From contig JBBQTU010000108.1 of assembly GCA_038213005.1 (NCBI GenBank), forward strand, positions 1 through 13,634: DNA of 13,634 bases, read 5' to 3'. Position numbers and translations under genes: made by a program. Of this stretch, positions 4,977 to 11,698 are shown in pieces; position 1 is the first letter of the stretch, and each line of letters begins with the position of its first letter. The notes beneath the pieces were generated by a model. It ran no database searches. It was not told the DNA's origin and saw nothing but the letters and a program-made list of their open reading frames with translations. This stretch comes from JBBQTU01 sp038213005. GTDB taxonomy: Bacteria > Planctomycetota > Phycisphaerae > Tepidisphaerales > Tepidisphaeraceae.

Positions 4977-7604
4977 TTAGTGCTGCCGAAGCTGCTGAAG
5001 CATACCCGCGGCCTGCGGGCGGTCGGGGTGGGCAATGACCAGATCGTTAAGGATGGCACGGGCAAGCGTTGGATTGTCCCGGGCGACCACAGGCAGCACA
5101 CGCGAGACCATGTACATGTATGCGTCGGCGAAGTCGGGGCTGGCTAGCGCGGAATTGCGAAGCAACTTGAGTCGTTCGGGGCCTTCGGGGCCAGCCATTG
5201 CGTGAAGGAAGAGATCACGGGCGTGAGCGAAGTCCTCAAAGCGTCGGAGAGTTGGCTCGGCGGGATTGGCAAGAAAGCGCCCGGGATCGGCTGGTCCGAG
5301 GTCGGCAAGGAGAGCGAAGAGGCGGTGGGCGGTGGGTTCGGCGAGGGAGTAGGTGAACCGGGGGGCGATGAACTGTACGAGGGGCAGGTCATCGGTATTC
5401 AGCGGGCCAGGGCCAGCAAAATGGCGAAGTTGATCGGCATCGGCGATGAAACTGCCCAATATCTGGAAATCATCGGCCAGATTCACCCGGCCAAGAACTT
5501 CGGGCGCGGGATTGGCCGCACGGGTGGCCAGCAAATCCGTGGGATAAGCCGCGCCATTCATTCGTCCGACAAGACCAAGAATCGGCGACTCCACGCTGTT
5601 ATGACAGAGCAGAAGTTGTGCATCAGGAAAAACTTGCAGGAAAGACCGCGTGATCAGTCGCAGCGTGGGCAGATCAAGCTGATAAAGCGGCAGCCACTGG
5701 CAGAACAGCCCCTGATTACGCAAACACGTCCTGACGGCGGCAAAGTGCTCGATGGTATACAGCGAGGCAGCGCCATCCCGAGAAGGGTGAAAGAGATCGC
5801 CGATGATGACGTCGTAATGCCTGGTGGTGCCGCGCACATAACGCCGGGCATCGCCGACGGTCAGATGAAGGCTGCGGTTTTGCGTCAGCCGGCCGGGGGT
5901 TGGTTCAAAGTGGCCCAGCAACGGAAGAATTTCCGGCAGCAGTTCAACCCCGTCGGCCGAGAGATTGGGATGATCGGCGGCCGCCTGCATGGTGATGCCC
6001 GCGCCAATCCCGAGGTACAGACAATCATGTGGCGCCGGATGAAGCAGAATCGGCAGATGCCCCTGACGAAGATCCGGAAACCGCGACCGCGTGCCTCCCT
6101 GCTGGAAGCTGTTTGTGCGAAGCGACCGGTTCCCATGCGCATCGCCAATGACCGCCACCGACGCCATCGGACCTTCCCTGAATGCAATCAGCGATCCTTC
6201 TTCAGGAATCGGAACCAGGGCCTCGCCGCCGGGAGAATAGATCAGCAAGGCAGCAAGAATAACCGTCAAATAGGCCGGAACATGCGTTCTACGGGACACA
6301 AATGGCGCCAGCAGCAGGTATCCCCCAATCACGATCAAGAGCGAGTATTTGCTTCCGACCGCTGGCAGAAGAAGAATGCCAAACACCGGCGAAGCCAGCG
6401 CCGCGCCGACGGTATTGATGCCCATCGCCAAACCCACCCCACCGGTCTGATGTCGGGCCGCTTGGGTCAGGTGACTGAAGATCGCGCCCATGAATAGCGT
6501 CGGAACAACAAAAGCAATTCCGGCCAGTGACATCTCGGTGAATATTGATCCGGTGAAAGTCCGTCCGAAGGTCTGCTGCAAATAGTTGTAGACAGCCGGA
6601 GCCTGCCAGAGCAGCAACGTACAAAGAGCACAAGTGCCAGCCAGACATTGCATCAACAGCGAAAGAGTCGTCTTAAACTCTCGCTGAACCAGAAATCGCT
6701 GATACAAAGCCGCGCCGATGGCTGTACCCAAAAGATAAACGCACAGTGCCGAAGCAAAGGTATAAATGGTATTGGGCAACACCTGTTCCAGAACCCTGAT
6801 GACCATCACTTCATATCCAATGCCAAGTGTGCCGGTAAGAAGGAGCGTCAGTAATAGCCGGTATTTCGAAAATGAGCAGGAGGTAAGGATGAAGGATGAC
6901 GGATTAGGGATGAAAGAGGCGGACGGGGTTGTTGAAAGTGGTTTATATGTTGTGGTAGACAATCTATTCCTGCAGGCCAGTAAACCCAGTCCCGCACAGA
7001 CGAAATTGATTAAAGCCAAAACGTAATGTGATCCCTGGTAACCCAGCGTCGGAACCAGCAGAAACGTGGCGGCCAAGGTACCGGCCACGGCTCCCAGAGT
7101 ATTGGCGGCATACAGGCCGCCCAGATGTCGGTGATCGGGGCGGCCATGTTCCAGCATCCGATCAACGGCGGTGAGCGTTCCGCCCATGGCGGCGGTGGCC
7201 GGGAGCATCAGCAGAAGGGGAATCAAAAATGTCAGGGTCATTCGACCGGCCGCAGAACCATCCGGGCCAATCAGCGAAACTGCCAGCGGGGCAAGAGCGG
7301 GAATGACCATGGCCCACAGGCCGATGATGATTTCCAGCACCGCATACCACCGCTGTGGCCACCGACTTCGTGAAACGGGCCGATCCAGCAGAAACGAACC
7401 GGCCGCCAGCCCGGCGAAGAAGCCGGCGATCACCGCGAGCATCGCCAGCAATTCATGGCCGAGTGACAGCCCCAGCATGCGAGTCCAGACAATTTCATAA
7501 GCCAGCCCGGCCGCGCCGGACAAAATCATCAAACCATGCAATATCACCGCGCGCGGTCTGGAACTGGTCTGCACAGTGGCAGTGGCTGTGGCGGTGCGCG
7601 TCAA
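4977..7604 (-). CDS. Polytopic membrane protein fused to a spermidine-synthase-like domain
   Basis: An 875-aa protein. Residues 1-457 hold about 12 membrane segments with two related starts (LMILSGAAGLAYEIVWTRML near 25-44; LLLTGTLGIGYEVMVIRVLE near 254-273), suggesting an internally repeated transporter-like half. Residues about 480-750 form an aminopropyltransferase/methyltransferase fold: LYLGIGAG (529-536) as nucleotide motif I, DGVELLPEI (551-559), GDARRYV (584-590), YDVIIGDLFHP (597-607) and the family-typical GAASLYT (611-617) and NTDDLP (736-741). The last 110 residues are helical, possibly TPR-like. Asp603 fits the catalytic Asp of spermidine synthase, but the second conserved Asp is His606, so true spermidine synthesis is doubtful. 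Start is TTG (7602-7604), supported by AGGAG 5 nt upstream. A heptamer repeat encodes residues near 231-240. Substrate unknown. Confidence 0.85.
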   Translation of the reverse strand: MTRTATATATVQTSSRPRAVILHGLMILSGAAGLAYEIVWTRMLGLSLGHELLAMLAVIAGFFAGLAAGSFLLDRPVSRSRWPQRWYAVLEIIIGLWAMVIPALAPLAVSLIGPDGSAAGRMTLTFLIPLLLMLPATAAMGGTLTAVDRMLEHGRPDHRHLGGLYAANTLGAVAGTLAATFLLVPTLGYQGSHYVLALINFVCAGLGLLACRNRLSTTTYKPLSTTPSASFIPNPSSFILTSCSFSKYRLLLTLLLTGTLGIGYEVMVIRVLEQVLPNTIYTFASALCVYLLGTAIGAALYQRFLVQREFKTTLSLLMQCLAGTCALCTLLLWQAPAVYNYLQQTFGRTFTGSIFTEMSLAGIAFVVPTLFMGAIFSHLTQAARHQTGGVGLAMGINTVGAALASPVFGILLLPAVGSKYSLLIVIGGYLLLAPFVSRRTHVPAYLTVILAALLIYSPGGEALVPIPEEGSLIAFREGPMASVAVIGDAHGNRSLRTNSFQQGGTRSRFPDLRQGHLPILLHPAPHDCLYLGIGAGITMQAAADHPNLSADGVELLPEILPLLGHFEPTPGRLTQNRSLHLTVGDARRYVRGTTRHYDVIIGDLFHPSRDGAASLYTIEHFAAVRTCLRNQGLFCQWLPLYQLDLPTLRLITRSFLQVFPDAQLLLCHNSVESPILGLVGRMNGAAYPTDLLATRAANPAPEVLGRVNLADDFQILGSFIADADQLRHFAGPGPLNTDDLPLVQFIAPRFTYSLAEPTAHRLFALLADLGPADPGRFLANPAEPTLRRFEDFAHARDLFLHAMAGPEGPERLKLLRNSALASPDFADAYMYMVSRVLPVVARDNPTLARAILNDLVIAHPDRPQAAGMLQQLRQH
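6887..6914. repeat. GGATGAA-type heptamer array inside a coding sequence
   Basis: Four consecutive 7-mers: GGATGAA, GGATGAC, GGATTAG, GGATGAA. On the coding (leftward) strand they give FIPNPSSFIL, residues 231-240 of the membrane/spermidine-synthase-like protein, in the loop between its two membrane halves. The surrounding segment (about 216-246, Ser/Thr/Pro-rich) looks unlike the rest of the protein. Three repeat units equal seven codons, so such arrays can stay in frame. Confidence 0.8.
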
Positions 7605-7639
7605 AGAAACTCCTGAAAAGAGGCGGGATCATAATTGAA

Positions 7640-7668
7640 GGACGGGGTGGGGAAAGCCCACCCCGTCC
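7640..7668 (-). terminator. Strong terminator hairpin after the PHP/PEP-CTERM gene
   Basis: GGACGGGGTGGG (7640-7651) and CCCACCCCGTCC (7657-7668) form a perfect 12-bp GC-rich stem with a 5-nt loop. It lies 54 nt after the stop of the PHP gene and 36 nt before the TTG start of the next leftward gene. The leftward transcript continues TTCAATTAT, moderately U-rich. It probably ends PHP transcription, or reduces read-through into the next gene. Confidence 0.75.
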
Positions 7669-7721
7669 AATTCAGTCACGTTAAACCAACAGACTATTAA
7701 AGGCTGTCACCACGCGTACAT

Positions 7722-9407
7722 TCAGGCCTTGCGGCTGCGGCGGAGGCCCAGAGCGCCGGCAATGCCGAGGAAGCCGAGGGTTGTGGGTTCGGGAACCGCA
7801 ACCGCGTTGGAGTAGAACCAGAGGTCGTTGAATGCCAAGGCCGCAGTATTCGTACCCGAATTCATCAGGCTGTCGGCCAGCGGGTTGCCCGCGCCGTCCG
7901 TCTCGTTGGTCACACCCAGACCCTGGTTGGTGCCACGCAGGCGGAAGAACATGGACTGATCATCCGTGACGGAGTAGTCATAGTTGATTTCGCGATAACC
8001 ATCAGCGGTTGCAGTCCAGGCGATGCTGGTAAGGCCGTTGGAGTCGGTCACCCCGCCGATTGCATCAAAGCGGGCGATCACTCTTGCATCACTAACGGCT
8101 GTGGAATAGGCCGGGTTGGCGGTCACACCATCAGCAAGGAAGGGGCTGATCTTACCGGTGATGCTGCCGGCGATCAGGTCGATGTGGTTCAGCTCAGGAT
8201 TTTTCAAGTTGCTGTAGGTGTTGTTGGGGTTATCCGCTTGCGGGTCGCGGACCTTGATGTGAACGGCAGCTTTGCCGGCGGTGGTGGCACCCTTGCCACC
8301 CATCATAGCGCCGCCGACGGTGAACTCGAGCGAGTCAATCAGGTCGCCTTCGACCACCCAACTGTTGCCACTGCGGAGGCTGTCCACAACCGCCTGAGCG
8401 CCCGCGCCGCTGGTGCTGTTGGCGACCACGGCCTTGTCGGCAACGTAGGAATAGGTCTTCTGGTATTCGCCGGGACGGAAGTCATCACCGTCGCCGTGGA
8501 AGTCGGAACTGGCAAACAGGCTCCAATTGCGGCCTTCGGCATTCATGGCATCCCACCAGCCGCCGACCTTGGCCGCGTAGACGCCTGTGCCGCCGAACGT
8601 GCCGCCCTGACCGGCCGGGAGGGGCTGATTGGTGCCGGTGCCGGCGCTGGTGCCGTATCCGCCGCGACCGGATGCCTTCTGATGGCCGGGCATGCTTTCA
8701 AAACCGAACGCCACGGTTGGGGCAGCGTTGTTGAAATTGCGGTAATCGCTGATGAGGTAGGAGTTGGCGCGTTCGGGGTGGGCGGGAATGAACCAGCTCG
8801 TGGTCGCGTAATTCGCCTGCAACCAAGCCACCGCCTGAAGGGTCTTGGTCTTGTCATTCACGGTGTTCTTGCCGGTCCAGATGCCGCCGGGCCCACCGCT
8901 GGTGTCGCTGTCGTTCTTGTCGAAGCGATATTCGAACTCGGCCATCGGGCTGGCATTAGGATTAGTCGCATACTGGTTGGTGATGATGCCCGTGGACGTA
9001 TGCTCGTGGCCGGGAGTGTTGAACTCGAGCCCTTGGATGACGGTCTTGTTGGTGTACAAGCCGCGGGCAGTCTGGGTTTCGAGCCAGGTGTTTGTCATGC
9101 CCTTAAAAGTGTTGACGAGGGGCCCGACGCCGCCGACCTGATGGTCGTATCCACCGATATCCTGCCAGCGATACTCGCGGGTCGTACCGACGGAACCGGT
9201 TTGGCCGCCGTGCTCGCTGTTGGCCCACCAGTCCAACCCGAACGCATTGTTGTAGCTGTTGGTGGTGGCCAACAGAACGCTGCCATCCGAGTGGGTCGAA
9301 TGCTGGTGGAAGTCACCAGAGATATAACCGGCAGCAGCCATCAGATTGGTGGCTGCACCCAGAACCGCCGCCGCGAGAATCGCGGACTTTGTGTACGTCA
9401 GAACCAT
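7722..9407 (-). CDS. Exported PHP-domain phosphoesterase with PEP-CTERM sorting tail
   Basis: A 561-aa protein predicted to be secreted. Residues 1-25 are a signal peptide (LAAAVLGAATNLMAAA). The mature part opens with the PHP metal motif FHQHSTHSDG (33-42; His34, His36, Asp41). Further candidate PHP ligands follow: NSEH (63-66), GLEFNTPGHEH (126-136), PAHPER (208-213) and SSDFHGDGD (300-308). This set fits a metal-dependent phosphoesterase, though the substrate is unknown. Residues 247-276 are a Gly-rich insertion; about 355-535 look like a beta-rich accessory region. The end is a PEP-CTERM signal: VPEPTT (538-543), a hydrophobic stretch, then LRRSRKA. In known systems an exosortase cleaves at VPEP and passes the protein to the envelope. 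AGGGAG (9419-9414) lies 6 nt before the ATG, and a terminator follows, so it is probably monocistronic. Confidence 0.88.
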   Translation of the reverse strand: MVLTYTKSAILAAAVLGAATNLMAAAGYISGDFHQHSTHSDGSVLLATTNSYNNAFGLDWWANSEHGGQTGSVGTTREYRWQDIGGYDHQVGGVGPLVNTFKGMTNTWLETQTARGLYTNKTVIQGLEFNTPGHEHTSTGIITNQYATNPNASPMAEFEYRFDKNDSDTSGGPGGIWTGKNTVNDKTKTLQAVAWLQANYATTSWFIPAHPERANSYLISDYRNFNNAAPTVAFGFESMPGHQKASGRGGYGTSAGTGTNQPLPAGQGGTFGGTGVYAAKVGGWWDAMNAEGRNWSLFASSDFHGDGDDFRPGEYQKTYSYVADKAVVANSTSGAGAQAVVDSLRSGNSWVVEGDLIDSLEFTVGGAMMGGKGATTAGKAAVHIKVRDPQADNPNNTYSNLKNPELNHIDLIAGSITGKISPFLADGVTANPAYSTAVSDARVIARFDAIGGVTDSNGLTSIAWTATADGYREINYDYSVTDDQSMFFRLRGTNQGLGVTNETDGAGNPLADSLMNSGTNTAALAFNDLWFYSNAVAVPEPTTLGFLGIAGALGLRRSRKA

Positions 9408-9421
9408 AGGAGTCTCCCTTT

Positions 9422-9440
9422 CCGCGCCTTATATGCGCGG
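9422..9440 (-). other. Leader hairpin next to the PHP gene ribosome binding site
   Basis: CCGCGC (9422-9427) and GCGCGG (9435-9440) form a perfect 6-bp all-GC stem with a 7-nt AU-rich loop. It ends two bases before the AGGGAG stretch in the leftward transcript. Such a stem may stabilise the mRNA or influence ribosome access. Confidence 0.4.
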
Positions 9441-9444
9441 CCTT

Positions 9445-9473
9445 GTTGTAATAAGGAGAAGTGTTCAGCGCAA
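9445..9473 (-). promoter_or_regulatory. Weak candidate promoter for the PHP gene
   Basis: On the leftward strand TTGCGC (9473-9468) and TACAAC (9450-9445) are separated by 17 bp. They match consensus at three and four of six positions. Transcription would begin near 9438, so the leader hairpin would sit at the very 5' end of the message. Confidence 0.25.
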
Positions 9474-9702
9474 AGCCCCAATAGCTTGTCTACCGACCCT
9501 TCCCTCATATCACACCGCGGACAATACAGGCCGGATGTTGTGGGAAATTATCGGTCTAGTGAAGAATTGGATAAGAAAGTCCGATATATGAAATTGAGAA
9601 AAGAGGGAGTTCCAAAGAAGTCACCAGCAGTCCCCGCAGCGCTCGTCCCTTGTCTCTTGCCAACTCCGCATCCGTGTCACCACAACCCGTCAATCTCCTC
9701 TC

Positions 9703-9720
9703 ATTGTCAGGGAATTGTCA
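9703..9720. repeat. Direct repeat ATTGTCA, 11-bp period
   Basis: ATTGTCA at 9703-9709 and 9714-9720, separated by GGGA. On the leftward strand the second copy contains TTGACA, a perfect -35 hexamer (9721-9716), but no -10 box is present 16-18 bp downstream (GGAGAT there). It could be a regulator half-site pair upstream of the PHP gene. Confidence 0.35.
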
Positions 9721-9770
9721 ACGAAAGGAGAAGATCAGAAAGACAAGAGGACGCGCTTCGATTCGCCCGC

Positions 9771-9959
9771 TCAACCAAAGACCGCCGCTCTTGCGTCAGT
9801 CAGGTTCACCGTGTTGTGGCTGAAGAGGCGATACCTCCCAAAGTTGGCCTGCTGGGTGACCAGGCAGACCACGCCATAGCCAACCATCAGCACGGGCGCG
9901 GCCACGCCCCAAACCCATGGGGGGGCATCGTCGAAATCCGGCCCGGTGGGAAATATCAA
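9771..9959 (-). CDS. Possible 62-aa membrane peptide, translationally coupled to the UDG-like gene
   Basis: The frame starts with TTG at 9957-9959, whose last bases overlap the UDG-like stop (TTGA arrangement), with GAGG 5 nt upstream at the end of the preceding gene. The peptide begins (M)IFPTGPDFDDAPPW, then has one hydrophobic span VWGVAAPVLMVGYGVVCLVT and a polar tail with NFGRYRLFSHN, and ends DARAAVFG. An acidic N-terminus, one membrane helix and a basic tail are consistent with a small inner-membrane protein. The frame is open further upstream inside the UDG-like gene, but that part is an obvious shadow. No family recognised. The main doubt is the TTG start; an internal ATG would give a peptide missing half the helix. 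Confidence 0.45.
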   Translation of the reverse strand: MIFPTGPDFDDAPPWVWGVAAPVLMVGYGVVCLVTQQANFGRYRLFSHNTVNLTDARAAVFG

Positions 9960-10831
9960 CTGGACCTCGATGGTTTCGGCGTGGACGTGGCGATCGGAAC
10001 CGTCGCCGGAGGGTCGGTGATCGTGGTCCGCATTTTGGGAGCCACCGCCTTCAGCCACACATGATGGATTTTGAACCATCTGTCGGCTGAGAGGTCCAGG
10101 CTGGCCGCGTGACGGGGATGGACCAGAGGCAGGACATTCATCTCCCGGTCGGCAACCATGAGCCGATGGCGCGTTCCGTACGGCTGGAAGCCGATCAGAC
10201 CCTTGGGGCACTTGGAGAAGAAGCGGAGGAACCATCGGATCGGTTCATCGCCCAGAAGAATCAAGGTCCGGGCATTGGACTGCATCAGTTCTTTCATGAT
10301 GGCGTCGCGGCGGGCCTCATCCGTCACCTCGGCCGGGACGTCGGGGATCGATGGTTTGGGCAGGTTATGTGGGCCCACGAGTTCCATGTAGCGTTTCTCG
10401 ATAACCTTCTTCTGCCCTGCGTTGAGACAGCTATGCGGCACCAGGTTACAGAGCCAGACGTCGGCGCGTTTCAGGCCCAGCGGTTGCAGGACAAAGCGGT
10501 CCAGGGCGCGGCCGGTGGGGCCATTCAACGGGTCCTCGGCGGGGACCAACTGCCCCACCGCCCGGGGGATACGAATCTGCTTGATGATGCGCTCGGCATC
10601 GCCGCGGTCACCTTTCCAGAAGATCGACGGCTCGCTGGCGACGGGGAGAGCCTTTGCGACGTCCTTGCCGTCTGGCCCGACCCAGCGGGCGTGAACGGCG
10701 CTGGCATAGCCGCCGAGAATAAAGACCTTCTTGGGGCTGCGGTCGGCCTCCTGAACTGTGCGAAGGGTTTGGCCGAAGGGGAAAACTCCGGCGACAGGGT
10801 TGGTTACGTCGGTCGGCTTTGGGTTCTGCAT
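9956..10831 (-). CDS. Uracil-DNA-glycosylase-superfamily-like protein
   Basis: A 291-aa soluble protein resembling a divergent branch of the uracil-DNA glycosylase fold, whose members usually excise uracil or other damaged bases from DNA. Visible segments: KVFILGGYASAVHARW (35-50), NGPTGRALDRFVLQPLGL (103-120), DVWLCNLVPHSC (124-135), TLILLGDEPIRWFL (189-202) and a C-terminal LPLVHPRHAA (234-243) in the position of the UDG HPS-type loop. No iron-sulfur cysteine set is apparent. Residues 266-291 are a disordered Pro/Thr/Ser-rich tail. Start at 10831 is preferred because the upstream extension (to 10984) looks non-coding; no Shine-Dalgarno is seen, and TATGAT ends 6 nt before the ATG, suggesting a leaderless message. 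GTG 15 nt upstream is an alternative. It lies downstream of a nuclease-like gene. Enzymatic activity is inferred. Confidence 0.65.
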   Translation of the reverse strand: MQNPKPTDVTNPVAGVFPFGQTLRTVQEADRSPKKVFILGGYASAVHARWVGPDGKDVAKALPVASEPSIFWKGDRGDAERIIKQIRIPRAVGQLVPAEDPLNGPTGRALDRFVLQPLGLKRADVWLCNLVPHSCLNAGQKKVIEKRYMELVGPHNLPKPSIPDVPAEVTDEARRDAIMKELMQSNARTLILLGDEPIRWFLRFFSKCPKGLIGFQPYGTRHRLMVADREMNVLPLVHPRHAASLDLSADRWFKIHHVWLKAVAPKMRTTITDPPATVPIATSTPKPSRSS

Positions 10832-10837
10832 TGCGAC

Positions 10838-10843
10838 ATCATA
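10838..10843 (-). promoter_or_regulatory. -10-like TATGAT immediately upstream of the UDG-like gene
   Basis: TATGAT (10843-10838 on the leftward strand) matches TATAAT at five of six positions and is separated from the ATG by exactly 6 nt, the spacing typical of leaderless promoters. No clear -35 was found. It lies just outside the inverted repeat that brackets the spacer. Confidence 0.45.
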
Positions 10844-10848
10844 CACGC

Positions 10849-10987
10849 TGCTTGACCTTAGGCATCGCGGCACAATAAGGTGAGTGAGATTTCGCCGACA
10901 TTGAGGTCGTGATCGAGGCGCGAGCGAGGAGCATATCAATGATCTGTAACGAGCGAGCAAAGAAGAGCACGGCCTCAAGGTCAAGCA
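10849..10987. repeat. 139-bp spacer bounded by a perfect 11-bp inverted repeat
   Basis: TGCTTGACCTT (10849-10859) and AAGGTCAAGCA (10977-10987) are exact reverse complements, 117 bp apart, filling nearly all of the gap between the nuclease-like and UDG-like genes. Inside are a smaller inverted repeat CATTGA/TCAATG and a direct repeat CGAGCGAG. It could be a small non-autonomous element, a structured RNA, or paired operator sites. No coding frame is convincing inside. Confidence 0.5.
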
Positions 10988-10999
10988 AGATCGGTCAAC

Positions 11000-11665
11000 T
11001 TATTTTGTCGCGGTGCCTGAGCTCTCGCGCTGAATCGTCCGCCAGAGAGCGACGGTGCACAACCGGTGGCCGATGCGGTCGAGGATCGGGACGGATCGCA
11101 CATGGCGGAACCCGGCGAGAACCTCCTTCTGCACCAGCACGCTCTCGAAGAGGTCGAGGTCTTTGTGGAGAATCTCGGCCGACTCGTTGAAGACCACCAG
11201 CAGCAGGGCGGCGTCATGGATCAGGGGCTCGGCTTCCATCTTGCGCAGGTCGGCCACCACGGCCTGCCGCCACTGGGCTCCGTAGCCGCCATGACGCACG
11301 CCACCTTCGCGAAACTGGGAGGCGATCTTCACCTCAAGCCAGAGGGCATCGGCGGGCGAGGCCTGGTCGGGAGCGTCGAACAGGCTGGCGGGGCGGGTGT
11401 CCAGTCGCAGCGGGCGGTGAGTGGGAGTCAGTACCAGATCACATCGCTGCCGATGGGTCATCTTCCGGCCCACCGTGCTGGGATAATGGACCTCCCGGGC
11501 AACCTCATAGAAGGCTTGCAGCCCGTCGGCGAGCATCGCGTGCAACGTCAGCTCATCCCGGCTGTCCAGCCCGTACACCGCCTGTTCGAGCCGAATGGCG
11601 GCCTCGGCTGACGCGACTACGTGTTCGAGTTGATCGGCGATTGTGGAGAGATCGTAGTTCAGCAC
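11000..11665 (-). CDS. PD-(D/E)XK nuclease-like protein
   Basis: A 221-aa soluble protein with the core pattern of the PD-(D/E)XK nuclease fold: an N-terminal helical region with Glu54 (FYEVAREVHYP), then RCDLVLT with Asp76, then LWLEVKIASQF with Glu111 and Lys113 (ExK), followed by a helix QWRQAVVADLRKM and a hydrophobic strand AALLLVVFN. The family uses these acidic residues and the Lys to bind metal and cut DNA; members include restriction enzymes and repair nucleases. I do not recognise a specific subfamily. The start is GTG at 11663-11665, 33 bp after the glycosyltransferase stop, with only a weak AAAGAA upstream, so it is probably cotranscribed with that gene. The UDG-like gene lies downstream. 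The fold assignment rests on motifs only. Confidence 0.6.
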   Translation of the reverse strand: MLNYDLSTIADQLEHVVASAEAAIRLEQAVYGLDSRDELTLHAMLADGLQAFYEVAREVHYPSTVGRKMTHRQRCDLVLTPTHRPLRLDTRPASLFDAPDQASPADALWLEVKIASQFREGGVRHGGYGAQWRQAVVADLRKMEAEPLIHDAALLLVVFNESAEILHKDLDLFESVLVQKEVLAGFRHVRSVPILDRIGHRLCTVALWRTIQRESSGTATK

Positions 11666-11698
11666 GGCAGTTCTTTCGCTGGTTCAGGTTTTGCGAGC

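Larger units (their letters stand above)
9441..9770. other. Intergenic region upstream of the PHP gene
   Basis: About 330 bp, noticeably more AT-rich in 9470-9600 than the flanking genes, with no convincing gene on either strand. It contains a weak PHP promoter candidate and, at 9703-9720, two direct copies of ATTGTCA spaced 11 bp apart. No terminator hairpin was found after the leftward cluster that ends at 9771. Confidence 0.5.

Noticed and set aside
5202..6497. Rightward 431-codon frame
   Set aside because: Antisense to the spermidine-synthase-like domain and membrane part; composition is Arg/Gln-rich and has no family features.
9716..9721. TTGACA as a leftward promoter
   Set aside because: No acceptable -10 box at 16-19 bp; kept only as part of the direct-repeat observation.
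8184..10064. Rightward 626-codon open frame
   Set aside because: It lies antisense to the PHP/PEP-CTERM and UDG-like genes, which have signal peptide, metal motifs and sensible starts; the rightward product is a compositional shadow with no recognisable domains.
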